NCBI GenBank assembly: GCA_013812265.1
Contig: JACCTQ010000166.1
Coordinates: forward strand, 1 to 18,850
Reading direction: 5' to 3'
Origin: Actinomycetota bacterium
GTDB lineage: Bacteria > Actinomycetota > Thermoleophilia > Gaiellales > Gaiellaceae
DNA length: 18,850 nt
In this document: positions 7,200 through 18,640 of the stretch, one piece after another
Numbering within the stretch: the first letter of the stretch is position 1
Layout: each line of letters begins with the position of its first letter
Translations under genes and position numbers: made by a program
The notes under the pieces: model-generated
What the model was told of the DNA's origin: nothing
What the model saw: the letters and a program-made list of their open reading frames with translations, nothing else
Databases searched by the model: none

Positions 7200-8398
7200 G
7201 CCGGCTGTAGCTTCCTCGCCCGTGCCGCGGCCAACTCGGTCTCGAGCGCCGCAATCGCGATGAAACCCTCCGCCGCCGCATGGGGGAAGGTCTCCCCGAC
7301 ACCGTAGGAGGCAAGCGTCTCCGCGTAGAGGGCATTCGGCGAGCGTCGGCCGGTGACGGTCGCGGCGCCGGGCGCGAGGGTAACGCGCACATCGCCGGTG
7401 ACCACCTCCTGCGTCACCGCCACGAATGCGTCGAGCGCGAACCGTAAAGGACTGAACCACAGACCGTCATAGACGAGTTTCGCCCACTTCGGCTCGAGCT
7501 CCCGTTTCGCGTCGAGCTCCCCCTTAGTCAGGACGAGATCCTCGAGCGCGCGGTGCGCCTCGATCAGCACGAGCGCGGCTGGAGCCTCGTAAAGCTCACG
7601 GCTCTTGATGCCGATGGCGCGGTTCTCGATCATGTCGATCCGCCCGATCCCGTACGCGCCTGCCTGTGCGTTCAAAGCCGCAACGAGCTCGGCCAGGGTT
7701 AGCTCCTCACCGTCGAGGGACACCGGCAGTCCGTGCTCGAACCCGATCACGACGTCCGCCGCCTCTGGTGCGACTGCCGGCGCGGAGGTGAGCGCGAACG
7801 CCTCCTCGGGCGGTGCAAGCCAGGGATCTTCGAGCGTGCCGGCCTCGACCGCCCGGCCAAGGAGATTGTCGTCGATCGAGTAGGGCGAGGTCGGCTTCGC
7901 CTCGACCGGAATCCCGCGCTCCTCGGCGTAGGCAATCTCCTCGTCGCGCGTCCAGATGCGGTCGCGGAGCGGAGCGATCACTTTCACCCCGGGGTATCTG
8001 GCCTTGAACGCGAGCTCGAAGCGGAGCTGGTCGTTGCCCTTGCCCGTGCAGCCGTGGACGACCGCCTCCGCGCCGAGCTCGAGCGCGATCTCCGCGACCG
8101 CCTCGGCGATCACGGGCCGCGAGAGCGCGGAGACGAGTGGATACTTGCCTTCGTAGAGAGCGTTCGTGAGCAGGGCCTTCGCCACCTGCTCGGCCGCGAA
8201 TGCGTCGGTGCGGTCGACGAGGACGACGTCGTCGGCGCCCGCTGCGTAGCCGCGTGCGATGGCCGGCTCGAAGTCGGCGTCCTGTCCGACGTCCACCAGC
8301 ACGGCAACGACCTCGTCGTAGCCGTAGTCCTCCTTCAGCCACGCGATCGCGCAGCTCGTGTCCAGGCCGCCAGAGTAAGCGAGCACAGCGGTTGCCAT
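7196..8398 (-). CDS. argG: Argininosuccinate synthase
   Basis: Condenses citrulline and aspartate with ATP to argininosuccinate. The length is 400 aa, normal for the family. The N-terminal PP-loop AYSGGLDTS (7-15) binds ATP. HGCTGKGNDQ, KPTSPYSIDDNLLGR and YGIGRIDMIENR are all in place. The ATG directly abuts the argR stop (TAG at 8401-8399). A strong ribosome-binding site, GGAAGGAG, lies inside the last codons of argR, eight bases before the ATG, so this gene has its own efficient initiation signal. The stop overlaps argH by four bases. Confidence 0.97.
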   Translation of the reverse strand: MATAVLAYSGGLDTSCAIAWLKEDYGYDEVVAVLVDVGQDADFEPAIARGYAAGADDVVLVDRTDAFAAEQVAKALLTNALYEGKYPLVSALSRPVIAEAVAEIALELGAEAVVHGCTGKGNDQLRFELAFKARYPGVKVIAPLRDRIWTRDEEIAYAEERGIPVEAKPTSPYSIDDNLLGRAVEAGTLEDPWLAPPEEAFALTSAPAVAPEAADVVIGFEHGLPVSLDGEELTLAELVAALNAQAGAYGIGRIDMIENRAIGIKSRELYEAPAALVLIEAHRALEDLVLTKGELDAKRELEPKWAKLVYDGLWFSPLRFALDAFVAVTQEVVTGDVRVTLAPGAATVTGRRSPNALYAETLASYGVGETFPHAAAEGFIAIAALETELAAARARKLQPA

Positions 8399-8860
8399 CT
8401 AGGTGTCTCCTTCCAGGTGGTGTCGAAGCTCCTCCCCCAGGTCGGCGCCCGTGAGGCCGTCCCTGGCGGCCACGAAGATCGTGTCGTCGCCGGCGACCGT
8501 GCCGGCCACGTCGGCGAGGTAGGCCTCGTCGATCGCGCGCGCGAGCGCGCTCGCGTAGCCGGGGGGCGTCTTGACGACCGCGAGGTTCCCGGTCGAGTCG
8601 ATCGAGGTGACCCACCGCCGCAGCGCCGAGGCGAGCTCGCTCAGCCGGTCGAGATCGGCCGCGCCCGGAAGCGCATACACGAGCCGCCCGCCCGCGCCGC
8701 GCGCCTTCACGAGCCCGAGCTGCGCGATGTCGCGGGAGACCGTGGTCTGAACGGCGTCGAAGCCGGCCCGCCTGAGTGCGTCGGCGACCTCGGCCTGCGT
8801 GGCGAGCTCGCGCTCCTGGACGAGGCGCAGGATCACGCCCTGTCGTTCGAACTTGCTCAT
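8399..8860 (-). CDS. argR: Arginine repressor ArgR
   Basis: Transcriptional regulator of 153 aa. The N-terminal winged helix (about 1-65) carries the recognition helix region AVQTTVSRDIAQLGLVK. The C-terminal arginine-binding and oligomerisation domain (about 80-150) contains the diagnostic AGTVAGDDTIF. In this family six subunits with arginine as co-repressor bind ARG boxes. The ATG overlaps the argD stop by four bases (ATGA). Being inside the operon it probably represses, it should autoregulate. Its most likely target here is the argC-carA intergenic region. A long frame open upstream is only the shadow of argD. Confidence 0.95.
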   Translation of the reverse strand: MSKFERQGVILRLVQERELATQAEVADALRRAGFDAVQTTVSRDIAQLGLVKARGAGGRLVYALPGAADLDRLSELASALRRWVTSIDSTGNLAVVKTPPGYASALARAIDEAYLADVAGTVAGDDTIFVAARDGLTGADLGEELRHHLEGDT

Positions 8861-9978
8861 GTGAGCACCTCTTCGAGGATCCCGAGCGCGTGCTCGAGCT
8901 CCCCGGTCGTGATCGTCAGCGCGGGAGTGAGTCGAAGCGTCTGCTCGCCGGCGGTGGCGACGAGCAGGCCCCGCGCCAGGCAGTCGGCCACGATCTCGTT
9001 CGCCGGCCGGTCGACGTCGAGCGCGAGCAAGAGGCCCCGGCCGCGCAGCCCGGGGAGCGAGCCTCGCAGCAGAGTCTCGTGAGCGAGGACGGTGTCGAGG
9101 AGCTCGTCGGTGACCGTGTCGCACACGGCGACCGCCGCAGCACAGGTGACGGGGTTGCCGCCGAACGTGGTCGCGTGGTCGCCGGGCTCGAACGCGCCCG
9201 CGGCGTCCTCCGCCACGAGCAGGCAGCCGATCGGCAGTCCGTTCGCAAGCCCCTTGGCGAGCGTGACTGCATCCGGCCTGACGCCGAGCTGCTCCCAGGC
9301 GAAGAAGCTTCCGGTGCGGCCGATCCCGGTTTGCACCTCGTCGAGGACGAGCAGCGCGCCGGCTTCGTCGGCGAGGGCGCGGGCCGCGGCCAGGAACTCC
9401 GTGGACGCAGGACGGACACCTCCCTCTCCCTGCACGGGCTCGATCAGGATGCATGCGGTGTCGGAACCGACCGCCGCGGCCAGCGAAGCGGGATCGTCGA
9501 GGGACGCGAAGGCGACGTGAGGGACGAGCGGCTCGAACGCTGCTCGCTTCGCCGGCTGGCCGGTGACCGAGAGCGCACCCAAGGTTCGCCCGTGGAACGA
9601 TCCCTCGAGCGCGACGAACCCTGCCTTGCCGGTCGCCTTGCGCGCGTACTTGAGGGCGGCCTCGATCGCCTCGGCGCCCGAGTTGCAAAAGAACGCCTGC
9701 GCACCGCCGAAGCGCTCCGATAGCCGGCTCGCCAGCTCCGACGCAGGCTCCGTCCAGTAGAGGTTGGACACGTGCCACAGTCGCTCGAGCTGAGCCTGCG
9801 CGGCGGCGAGCGGGGCCGGATGGAGGTGGCCGAGCGCGACGACCGCGATCCCGGCCACGAGGTCGAGATACCGGCGGCCCGTGTCGTCCTCGAGCCACGA
9901 GCCCTCGCCGGAGACGAAGGTGACGTCCTGCCGGGCATAGGTCGGAAGCAGCGGCGCGGAGGAGGCAGTCGCGGTCAC
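8857..9978 (-). CDS. argD: Acetylornithine aminotransferase
   Basis: Class III PLP aminotransferase of 373 aa that converts N-acetylglutamate semialdehyde to N-acetylornithine. The PLP lysine is K242 in TLAKGLANGLPIG. NSGAEA (99-104) contacts the cofactor phosphate, D213 in LVLDEVQTGIGRTG pairs with the pyridine nitrogen, and TTFGGNPV is the conserved segment after the lysine. The start is GTG, overlapping the argB stop by four bases (GTGA). Because the rest of the arginine pathway surrounds it, argD is preferred over the closely related ornithine or GABA aminotransferases. In actinobacterial clusters the next gene is usually argF; here argR follows directly. Confidence 0.94.
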   Translation of the reverse strand: MTATASSAPLLPTYARQDVTFVSGEGSWLEDDTGRRYLDLVAGIAVVALGHLHPAPLAAAQAQLERLWHVSNLYWTEPASELASRLSERFGGAQAFFCNSGAEAIEAALKYARKATGKAGFVALEGSFHGRTLGALSVTGQPAKRAAFEPLVPHVAFASLDDPASLAAAVGSDTACILIEPVQGEGGVRPASTEFLAAARALADEAGALLVLDEVQTGIGRTGSFFAWEQLGVRPDAVTLAKGLANGLPIGCLLVAEDAAGAFEPGDHATTFGGNPVTCAAAVAVCDTVTDELLDTVLAHETLLRGSLPGLRGRGLLLALDVDRPANEIVADCLARGLLVATAGEQTLRLTPALTITTGELEHALGILEEVLT

Positions 9979-10643
9979 GCGACCACCACCGTCTCGCCGA
10001 TCCGCGCCTCGACGCCGAGTTTGGCGGCCGAGACCGCCGCGTGCAGCTTGGGGACGATGCCGCCCTCCAGCACGCCCGCGCCGAGCAGGCGCTCAGCCTC
10101 CTCCGCGCCGATCCTCCCGACGACCCCTTCCTCGAGCAGCAGCCCGGGGACGTCGGTGAAGAAGAGCAGTGTGACGGCGCCCAGCCCGACAGCGAGCGCG
10201 GCGGCTGCCTCGTCGGCGTTCACGTTCAAAGGGCCGACGCCAAGCGGAGCCACGACCGGAATCTTCCCGGCAGCCAGGGTTGCCTCGACCGCCGGCGGAC
10301 GGCAGGGCAACGGGTCGCCGACGAGCCCGAGCGCCGGCATGGGCACGGCGTGAAGCCCGATCTCGTCGCCCGAGTGGCCCACGGCCGGCGGGCCGAGGGC
10401 CGCGCACAGCTCCTCGTTCACCCGCGCGAGCGACGCGCGCACGAGCGAGAGCGCGACCCGGGTGGTGACTCGCCGTCCGTCCACGAACTCGACTTCGAGC
10501 CCGAAGCGCTCCATCTCGCGGGAGATCTGGGGACCGGCGCCGTGGACGACGCAAACCTCGTGGCCCATCGCCGTGAGCTCGAGGATGGCCGCGGCCGAGC
10601 TACCGGCGACCGCGCCGCCGACCTTGACCACGATCCGGCTCAC
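9975..10643 (-). CDS. argB: Acetylglutamate kinase (short form)
   Basis: Amino-acid kinase fold protein of 222 aa predicted to phosphorylate N-acetylglutamate. VVKVGGAVAGSS (5-16) holds the phosphate-binding lysine K7. HGAGPQIS, LNVNADEAAAALA, FFTDVPGLL and LEGGIVPKLHAA match the substrate, nucleotide and catalytic segments. It is markedly shorter than the roughly 260-300 aa usual for the family. It starts directly at the first beta strand and ends soon after IGETVVVA, without the last GT-containing segment. HGAGP replaces the more common HGGGP. The GTG start overlaps the argJ stop by four bases. Operon position makes argB the likely identity over other amino-acid kinases. Confidence 0.88.
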   Translation of the reverse strand: MSRIVVKVGGAVAGSSAAAILELTAMGHEVCVVHGAGPQISREMERFGLEVEFVDGRRVTTRVALSLVRASLARVNEELCAALGPPAVGHSGDEIGLHAVPMPALGLVGDPLPCRPPAVEATLAAGKIPVVAPLGVGPLNVNADEAAAALAVGLGAVTLLFFTDVPGLLLEEGVVGRIGAEEAERLLGAGVLEGGIVPKLHAAVSAAKLGVEARIGETVVVA

Positions 10644-11794
10644 GTCCGGTACTCCGCGTTGATGCGAACGTAGTCGTAGGAAAGATCGCTGGTCAGGTAG
10701 CTGGCCTTCGACTCACCGAGCCCGAGGTCGAGCTCGATCTGGCAGCTCGCCCCGTCGAGCTCTGGCTCCTGCCCCTGCGGTACGCCCGCTGCGAAGACGG
10801 TCGTCCCGTTGAAGCTGAGCGAGGCTCGGGCCGGATCCAGGCGCGCATAGCCGCCGTTGTAGGGGGCAGAGCCGGCGGCCGAGAGAACGCGGCCCCAGTT
10901 CGCGTCGCGTCCGAAAAGCGCAGTCTTCACGAGCGGCGAGGTCGCGATCCGGCGCGCGATCGCTTTCGCCTCGGGGCGGCTCGCAGCGCCGGTGACAGTG
11001 ATCTCCGCGAGAATAGTGGCGCCCTCACCGTCGGCGACGATCTGGGAGGCGAGGTCGGAGCAGATCGCCTGCAGCGCCGCGGCGAACGCGTCGTCGTTGC
11101 GGGCGGCATTCGATGCGCCGTTCGCGAGCAGCACGACCGCGTCGTTGGTGGAGCACTCCCCGTCGACGGAGATCGAGTTGAAGCTCTCGTCCACCGCGGG
11201 CCGGAGCAGCTCGATCGCCTCGCCGAGCTCGAGCGGGTAGTCGGTCGTGACGACGGCGAGCATCGTGGCGAGGTTCGGATGGATCATCCCCGAGCCCTTG
11301 GCCATGCCGCCGACGATGAAGCCCGCGCCTTGGACGACGGCCTGCTTCGCCTTCGTGTCGGTGGTGAGGATCGCCTGCGCGGCGTCCTCTCCGCCTTCGG
11401 TCGAGAGCGCAGCCGTCGCCGTGCGGAGGCCGGCAAGGACCTTTGCAAGTGGAAGAGGCGCGCCGATGACGCCGGTCGACAGCACGAGCACCTGCTCCGC
11501 GTCGAGGTCGAGGAGCCGTGCGGCCTCCGCGGTCGTGGCACGCGCGTCGAGCTCGCCGCGCGGGCCGGTGGCTGCGTTGGCGACGCCGGAGTTGACGACC
11601 ACGGCCTGCGGCTGGGCGAGCTCGACGTGCTCGCGGGAGACGACGACCGGCGCGGCTTGCATTCGATTGACGGTGAACATGGCCGCACCGGTCGCGGGGA
11701 CGAGCGAACGGACGAGCGCGAGGTCGGGCGCGGAGCGGCGGATCCCGCACTCGATGCCGCTCGCTGCGTACTCCCTTGCGGCGGTGACGCTCAT
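10640..11794 (-). CDS. argJ: Glutamate N-acetyltransferase / ornithine acetyltransferase
   Basis: Transfers the acetyl group from acetylornithine back to glutamate, closing the cyclic arginine pathway; some members also use acetyl-CoA. The precursor has 384 aa and cleaves itself before T177 in HPNLATMLA, making alpha and beta chains, with T177 as the new nucleophile. The oxyanion segment LSTGVIG (105-111) and the C-terminal TSDLSYDYVRINAEY are intact. NSGVANAATG (68-77) replaces the more usual NSGNANA. The ATG overlaps the argC stop by one base (TGATG). Whether it is mono- or bifunctional cannot be told. The presence of ArgJ makes a separate acetylornithine deacetylase unnecessary. Confidence 0.96.
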   Translation of the reverse strand: MSVTAAREYAASGIECGIRRSAPDLALVRSLVPATGAAMFTVNRMQAAPVVVSREHVELAQPQAVVVNSGVANAATGPRGELDARATTAEAARLLDLDAEQVLVLSTGVIGAPLPLAKVLAGLRTATAALSTEGGEDAAQAILTTDTKAKQAVVQGAGFIVGGMAKGSGMIHPNLATMLAVVTTDYPLELGEAIELLRPAVDESFNSISVDGECSTNDAVVLLANGASNAARNDDAFAAALQAICSDLASQIVADGEGATILAEITVTGAASRPEAKAIARRIATSPLVKTALFGRDANWGRVLSAAGSAPYNGGYARLDPARASLSFNGTTVFAAGVPQGQEPELDGASCQIELDLGLGESKASYLTSDLSYDYVRINAEYRT

Positions 11795-12792
11795 CAGACT
11801 GGCACCCCGGCCAGTCGCAACCCGAGCGTCTCGTCGAGGCCGAGCGCGAGGTTTGCATTCTGAACCGCCTGGCCGGCCGCGCCCTTGCCGAGGTTGTCGA
11901 GTGCGCAGACCACGATCGCGCGACCGGTGAGCCTGTCCTCGAACAGCGCGACTTCGGCGGTGTCGGTTCCCTGCACGCGCGAGAGCTCGACCACGACGCC
12001 CTTCGCAAGCAGCCGCACCGCGGGCGTCGTCGCGTACGCCGCTTCCAGCCGGTCGCGAAGCTCGCGCAGGTCGCCTTCCGTCGCCTGCGCGTAGCAGGTG
12101 ACGAGCAGGCCGCGGCGGATCGGCAGCAGGTGCGGAACCAGGCAGACGGGGAAGCCGAGCGCCTGCGCCAGCTCGGGCGCGTGCTGATGCGTGCCGACGC
12201 GGTAGGGAGACAGGTTCTCGAGTACGAACCCTGCGTGCGCCGACGGCTTCAGCGCGCGGCCCGCGCCGGAGACGCCCGACTTGGCGTCGACCACGACCGT
12301 GGCCGGATCGAGCGCGTCGGCGAGCGGCGCGAGGGCGAGCAGTGCGGCGGTCGCGTAGCAGCCGGGGTTGGCGATCAGGTCGCCCGCCGGCGGAAAGAGC
12401 TCAGGGACAGCGTAGCTCCAGCCGTCGAGCTCACCCGCGCGCGGGTGCGGGAAGCCATACCACTCGTCGTACAGCGTCGGTTCCGCGAGCCGGTGTGCGC
12501 CCGAGAGGTCGACGACGACCGCCCCGGCCGGCGGCTCGATGGCGGCCGCTTCCTCAGCGCCGAGGCAGAGGAAAACGAGCTCGGCTCCGGCTGCAAGCGC
12601 CTCGGCATTGGGGAGAAAATGTGGCGCGGACACGCCCTCGAGCCGCGGATCAAAGGCCTCGGGCGCCTGCCCGGTGAGGGAGTCGGAGCCGAGGGCGACC
12701 AGCTCGAGCTGCGGATGCGCGAGCACCCGGTCGAGCGTTTCCTGGCCGCTGTAGCCAGCGCAGCCGATAATGGCCGTCCCGAGCATGTGCAT
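11794..12792 (-). CDS. argC: N-acetyl-gamma-glutamyl-phosphate reductase
   Basis: NADPH-dependent reduction of acetylglutamyl phosphate, third step of arginine synthesis. The length is 332 aa from the first ATG, near normal. The Rossmann motif GCAGYSGQE (10-18), catalytic C145 in ANPGCYATA and the histidines at 202 and 204 in VGTHQHAPE are present. Two in-frame ATGs lie six bases apart (12792 and 12786). The second gives the more typical opening MLGTAIIGCAGYSG and sits seven bases after a CATAAT hexamer, so a leaderless start at 12786 is favoured. This is the first gene of the operon, divergent from carA. Confidence 0.95.
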   Translation of the reverse strand: MHMLGTAIIGCAGYSGQETLDRVLAHPQLELVALGSDSLTGQAPEAFDPRLEGVSAPHFLPNAEALAAGAELVFLCLGAEEAAAIEPPAGAVVVDLSGAHRLAEPTLYDEWYGFPHPRAGELDGWSYAVPELFPPAGDLIANPGCYATAALLALAPLADALDPATVVVDAKSGVSGAGRALKPSAHAGFVLENLSPYRVGTHQHAPELAQALGFPVCLVPHLLPIRRGLLVTCYAQATEGDLRELRDRLEAAYATTPAVRLLAKGVVVELSRVQGTDTAEVALFEDRLTGRAIVVCALDNLGKGAAGQAVQNANLALGLDETLGLRLAGVPV

Positions 12793-12815
12793 ATTATGCC
12801 TATTAAGTTAGTAGT

Positions 12816-12821
<6 letters not shown>
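12784..12821 (-). promoter_or_regulatory. Putative argC promoter, leaderless
   Basis: Minus-strand CATAAT at 12798-12793 matches five of six bases of the -10 consensus. Seventeen bases upstream is TTGCAT (12821-12816), a weak -35. A start of transcription seven bases after the -10 falls exactly on the A of the second argC ATG (12786). There is no Shine-Dalgarno sequence, which fits leaderless translation. Confidence 0.5.

Positions 12822-12827
<6 letters not shown>
12788..12827 (+). promoter_or_regulatory. Putative carA promoter, leaderless
   Basis: TAGTAT at 12812-12817 is a four-of-six -10 match. It is followed after seven bases by the second in-frame carA ATG (12825). TAAGTT at 12804-12809 would similarly serve the first ATG (12816) with a six-base gap. 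The -35 is poor; only TGCATA at 12788-12793 lies at a suitable distance, overlapping the left ARG-box-like element. It is weaker than the argC promoter on the other strand. Confidence 0.4.

Positions 12828-12829
<2 letters not shown>
12788..12829. promoter_or_regulatory. Putative ArgR operator (two ARG-box-like elements) between argC and carA
   Basis: Two 12-bp elements of the form TGCA-N4-ATGC occur here: TGCATATTATGC (12788-12799) and TGCAAACGATGC (12817-12828), 29 bp apart. The first contains the inverted repeat GCATA-T-TATGC. The outer arms TGCATA (12788-12793) and TATGCA (12815-12820) are also exact inverted repeats. Actinobacterial ARG boxes, as I recall them, have TGCAT and ATGCA arms with slightly wider spacing. 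Each element covers a start codon of one divergent gene, so ArgR binding would block both. The repeats are visible; ArgR recognition is inference. Confidence 0.55.
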
Positions 12830-16531
<3,702 letters not shown>

Positions 16532-16575
16532 CTGTCGACGATCGCCTGGGCAAAGGCCGCCCTGCAGGCTGTGGT

Positions 16576-16597
16576 ACTCGGTGAAACGTTGCCGAGT
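16576..16597. other. Stem-loop between carB and the sigma factor gene
   Basis: ACTCGG (16576-16581) pairs with CCGAGT (16592-16597) around a 10-base loop. It lies in the 171-bp gap between two convergent gene ends, where a terminator is expected, but it lacks a T-run. Nothing else recognisable is in this gap. Confidence 0.25.
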
Positions 16598-16702
16598 GAT
16601 GCGATCGCGCTTTGCAGATCCTGCGCGCTGCCATCGTCACCCAAATCTACCGCGGCCTTCAACCTCCGAGGAAGCAATCTCGTCCGAGAGCTCGGGGCGG
16701 AC

Positions 16703-17287
16703 TCAGTGGAGCGCTGGTGCCGACTCTTCAGGCTCGGAGAGAAGCTCGCGCAGGCGTGCCAGTCCGCCGAACATCCGACTCTTGATGGTGCCGAGCGGCA
16801 CGCCGAGCCGGTCGGCGATCTCACTCTGGGAGTAGCCGCCGTAGTAGGCGAGCTCGAGCGCCCGCCGCTGTTTCTCGGTCAAGGCGTCGAGCGCGCTTCG
16901 GACCCGCCGGCGCTCCGCCCACGTGGCAGCCGTCTTGGCAGCAGATTGCGACACGACCTCCGGAGGAGATTCCACCGGCGACTCCTCGCGGCGCGCCTCA
17001 CGCCGGACTAGATCGACAGCGCGACGATGGACGAGCGTCAAGATCCAGGTCTGTGCGCCCCCTCGGTGGGCGTCGAACGTGGCGGCTGAGCGCCAAACGG
17101 AGAGAAACGCTTCCTGCACTACATCCTCGGCGAGCCCAGGGTCACGAACGACGCGAAGCGCCAGACCGTACGCCCTGCTGCCGAGCGCGTCGTAGAGCCT
17201 GCCCAATGCCTCCACGTCGCCTTGCGCAGTCAGCCCGACAAGCGCCTCGGAACTCGGAACGACGGCTCCCGAAAGCGGCTGGGCCAT
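16703..17287 (-). CDS. ECF-type RNA polymerase sigma factor
   Basis: Sigma-70 family protein of 194 aa from the chosen ATG, which is preceded by GGAAA at a workable distance. Region 2 (about 20-90) includes RLYDALGSRAYGLALR, DPGLAEDVVQEAFLSVWR and TWILTLVHRRAVDLVRR, for -10 recognition and core binding. Region 4 (about 125-185) has ALTEKQRRALELAYYGGYS and the helix-turn-helix QSEIADRLGVPLGTIKSRM, for -35 recognition. The pattern resembles the SigK/RpoE-like ECF groups. A longer open frame upstream is low-complexity and rejected as the N-terminus. No anti-sigma gene is adjacent: carB converges from the downstream side. The regulon is unknown. Confidence 0.9.
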   Translation of the reverse strand: MAQPLSGAVVPSSEALVGLTAQGDVEALGRLYDALGSRAYGLALRVVRDPGLAEDVVQEAFLSVWRSAATFDAHRGGAQTWILTLVHRRAVDLVRREARREESPVESPPEVVSQSAAKTAATWAERRRVRSALDALTEKQRRALELAYYGGYSQSEIADRLGVPLGTIKSRMFGGLARLRELLSEPEESAPALH

Positions 17288-17574
17288 GCGAGCATTTCCG
17301 AGTACGCGCAAATGTGCCGAGCGAGAGGAACTTCTAGGCGCCGTGGCGGAGCCCGATGTCTTCGACGCACCTATGGATCCCACTTTCACCACCCCCTTCG
17401 GGCTAGGCCGACGCGACGAGCGTCTGGCGGGCGCGGGCGGGCGGTTCCCGCAGGGTGACGACGAGGTTGCGCTGGAGCTGACGGACTCACGCTCGTTCAG
17501 CAACGGCGTTGCGTCTCTCACCTACCGTCCTACGCAGGCGGACACGCGGTCGTAAGAGCGCACGCTGTCGCTCG
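17288..17574. other. Gene-free interval upstream of the sigma factor
   Basis: These 287 bp separate the sigma factor start from the end of the phosphotransferase gene. GGGAAC on the minus strand near 17449-17444 resembles an ECF -35 element, but no convincing -10 follows at 16-17 bp. A 5-bp stem (GAGCG 17556-17560, CGCTC 17569-17573) lies just after the phosphotransferase stop, without a T-run. I see no gene. Confidence 0.4.
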
Positions 17575-18495
17575 TTAGCGTAGGCGGCTGTGGTCGGCGA
17601 GCACTTCGTCGATGACCTGTCTGGCGCTAAGCCGCCAGCCCATGCGCAGGTCGGTGCCGTCTGTCTGTGCACCGTCCAGCTTCAGGGTCTCGACGAGCGT
17701 GATCAGCGCCTTCCAGAGCGCCCAGCCACGGCCGCGCGCCCAGGTCCCATCATCCAATGGAAGTCGGTTCCGGAACGCCTCTCGACTGTCGCCCAAGAAG
17801 AACGTCCACGCGATGGTCACGTCACAGGCGGGGTCACCGACTGCCGAGCACCCGAAGTCGATCACGGCACTCAGGCGCCCGTCGACGACGAGCAGATTGG
17901 AGGCGGTGACGTCCCCGTGGGCCCAGACGGAGGGGCCGTGCCACCTCGCCGCCAGGGCTGCTTCCCACACCTCGGTCGCGGCGTCCGTGTCGACCTCGCC
18001 GCTCAGGGCAGAGATCGCTTCTCTCGCCTCGCTGTCGTAGGTGGTCAGCGGCCCGCCGCGAAAGAAGTTGTGCGCCCCGGGTGCCGGACCATCTGCGGGA
18101 TCGATCTCGTAAAGGGCGGCTAGGAAGTCGCCCAGGTCAGCCGCGAAGCGGTCGAGATCCGCAACCCGCTCCACCGTCGCGTGCCCGCCCGAGAGCCACC
18201 GGTACACCGACCACGGCCTCGGGAATCCGCAACCGGGAGCGCCTTTCGCCAGCGGCTCCGGGATGGGAAGGGGCAGGTGCGGCGCGATGACCGGCAACCA
18301 CCGGTGCTCCTTGTCCACCTGCGCGACGTACCCGTCGGCGCTCGGTAGTCGAATCGACAGATCCTCGCCGAGCCGGAAGGTCGTGTTGTCCCATCCGTCG
18401 AGCTCCACCCGTGAGACGGGGAGGTGAGCCCACAGAGGGAACTGAGCGGCGACCAACCGGGACACGAGTACTGCCGTGATCGCCGCCTTGTCCAC
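17575..18495 (-). CDS. Aminoglycoside phosphotransferase (APH) family protein
   Basis: Small-molecule kinase fold of 306 aa. The catalytic loop AHGDVTASNLLV gives H193, D195 and N200, and VIDFGCSAVGDPACD gives the metal-binding D213. The N-terminal lobe has WDNTTFRLGEDLSIRLP, the usual nucleotide-binding strand region. The GTG at 18495 starts VDKAAITAVLVSRLVAAQFP, which matches the typical opening of this subgroup. The frame remains open upstream to 18717, including an ATG at 18576, but that part is low-complexity. No clear ribosome-binding site is seen. The family contains antibiotic kinases and many enzymes of unrelated metabolites, so resistance should not be assumed. Confidence 0.82.
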   Translation of the reverse strand: MDKAAITAVLVSRLVAAQFPLWAHLPVSRVELDGWDNTTFRLGEDLSIRLPSADGYVAQVDKEHRWLPVIAPHLPLPIPEPLAKGAPGCGFPRPWSVYRWLSGGHATVERVADLDRFAADLGDFLAALYEIDPADGPAPGAHNFFRGGPLTTYDSEAREAISALSGEVDTDAATEVWEAALAARWHGPSVWAHGDVTASNLLVVDGRLSAVIDFGCSAVGDPACDVTIAWTFFLGDSREAFRNRLPLDDGTWARGRGWALWKALITLVETLKLDGAQTDGTDLRMGWRLSARQVIDEVLADHSRLR

Positions 18496-18640
18496 GACTG
18501 CATCGTATGTCGGCCGCCTCGGCTCCTCTGGCGAGGCTTGTGGTCGGCCAGGACCAGCTTCGCGACAAGAGCCCATGTGCTGACTCAGTCTTGCGCCCGT
18601 CTGGATCCGCGAAGAGCTCGACCGCTCTCTGCCCGCCTCG

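Noticed and set aside
17444..17449. GGGAAC as an ECF autoregulatory -35 element
   Set aside because: No matching -10 at the expected 16-17 bp spacing, and it is far from the chosen start.
17288..17521. N-terminal extension of the sigma factor frame
   Set aside because: The extra 78 residues are low-complexity and serine/arginine-rich with no sigma homology. The ATG at 17287 gives a normal ECF length.
17556..17573. Possible terminator after the phosphotransferase gene
   Set aside because: Only a 5-bp stem with an 8-base loop and no T-run.
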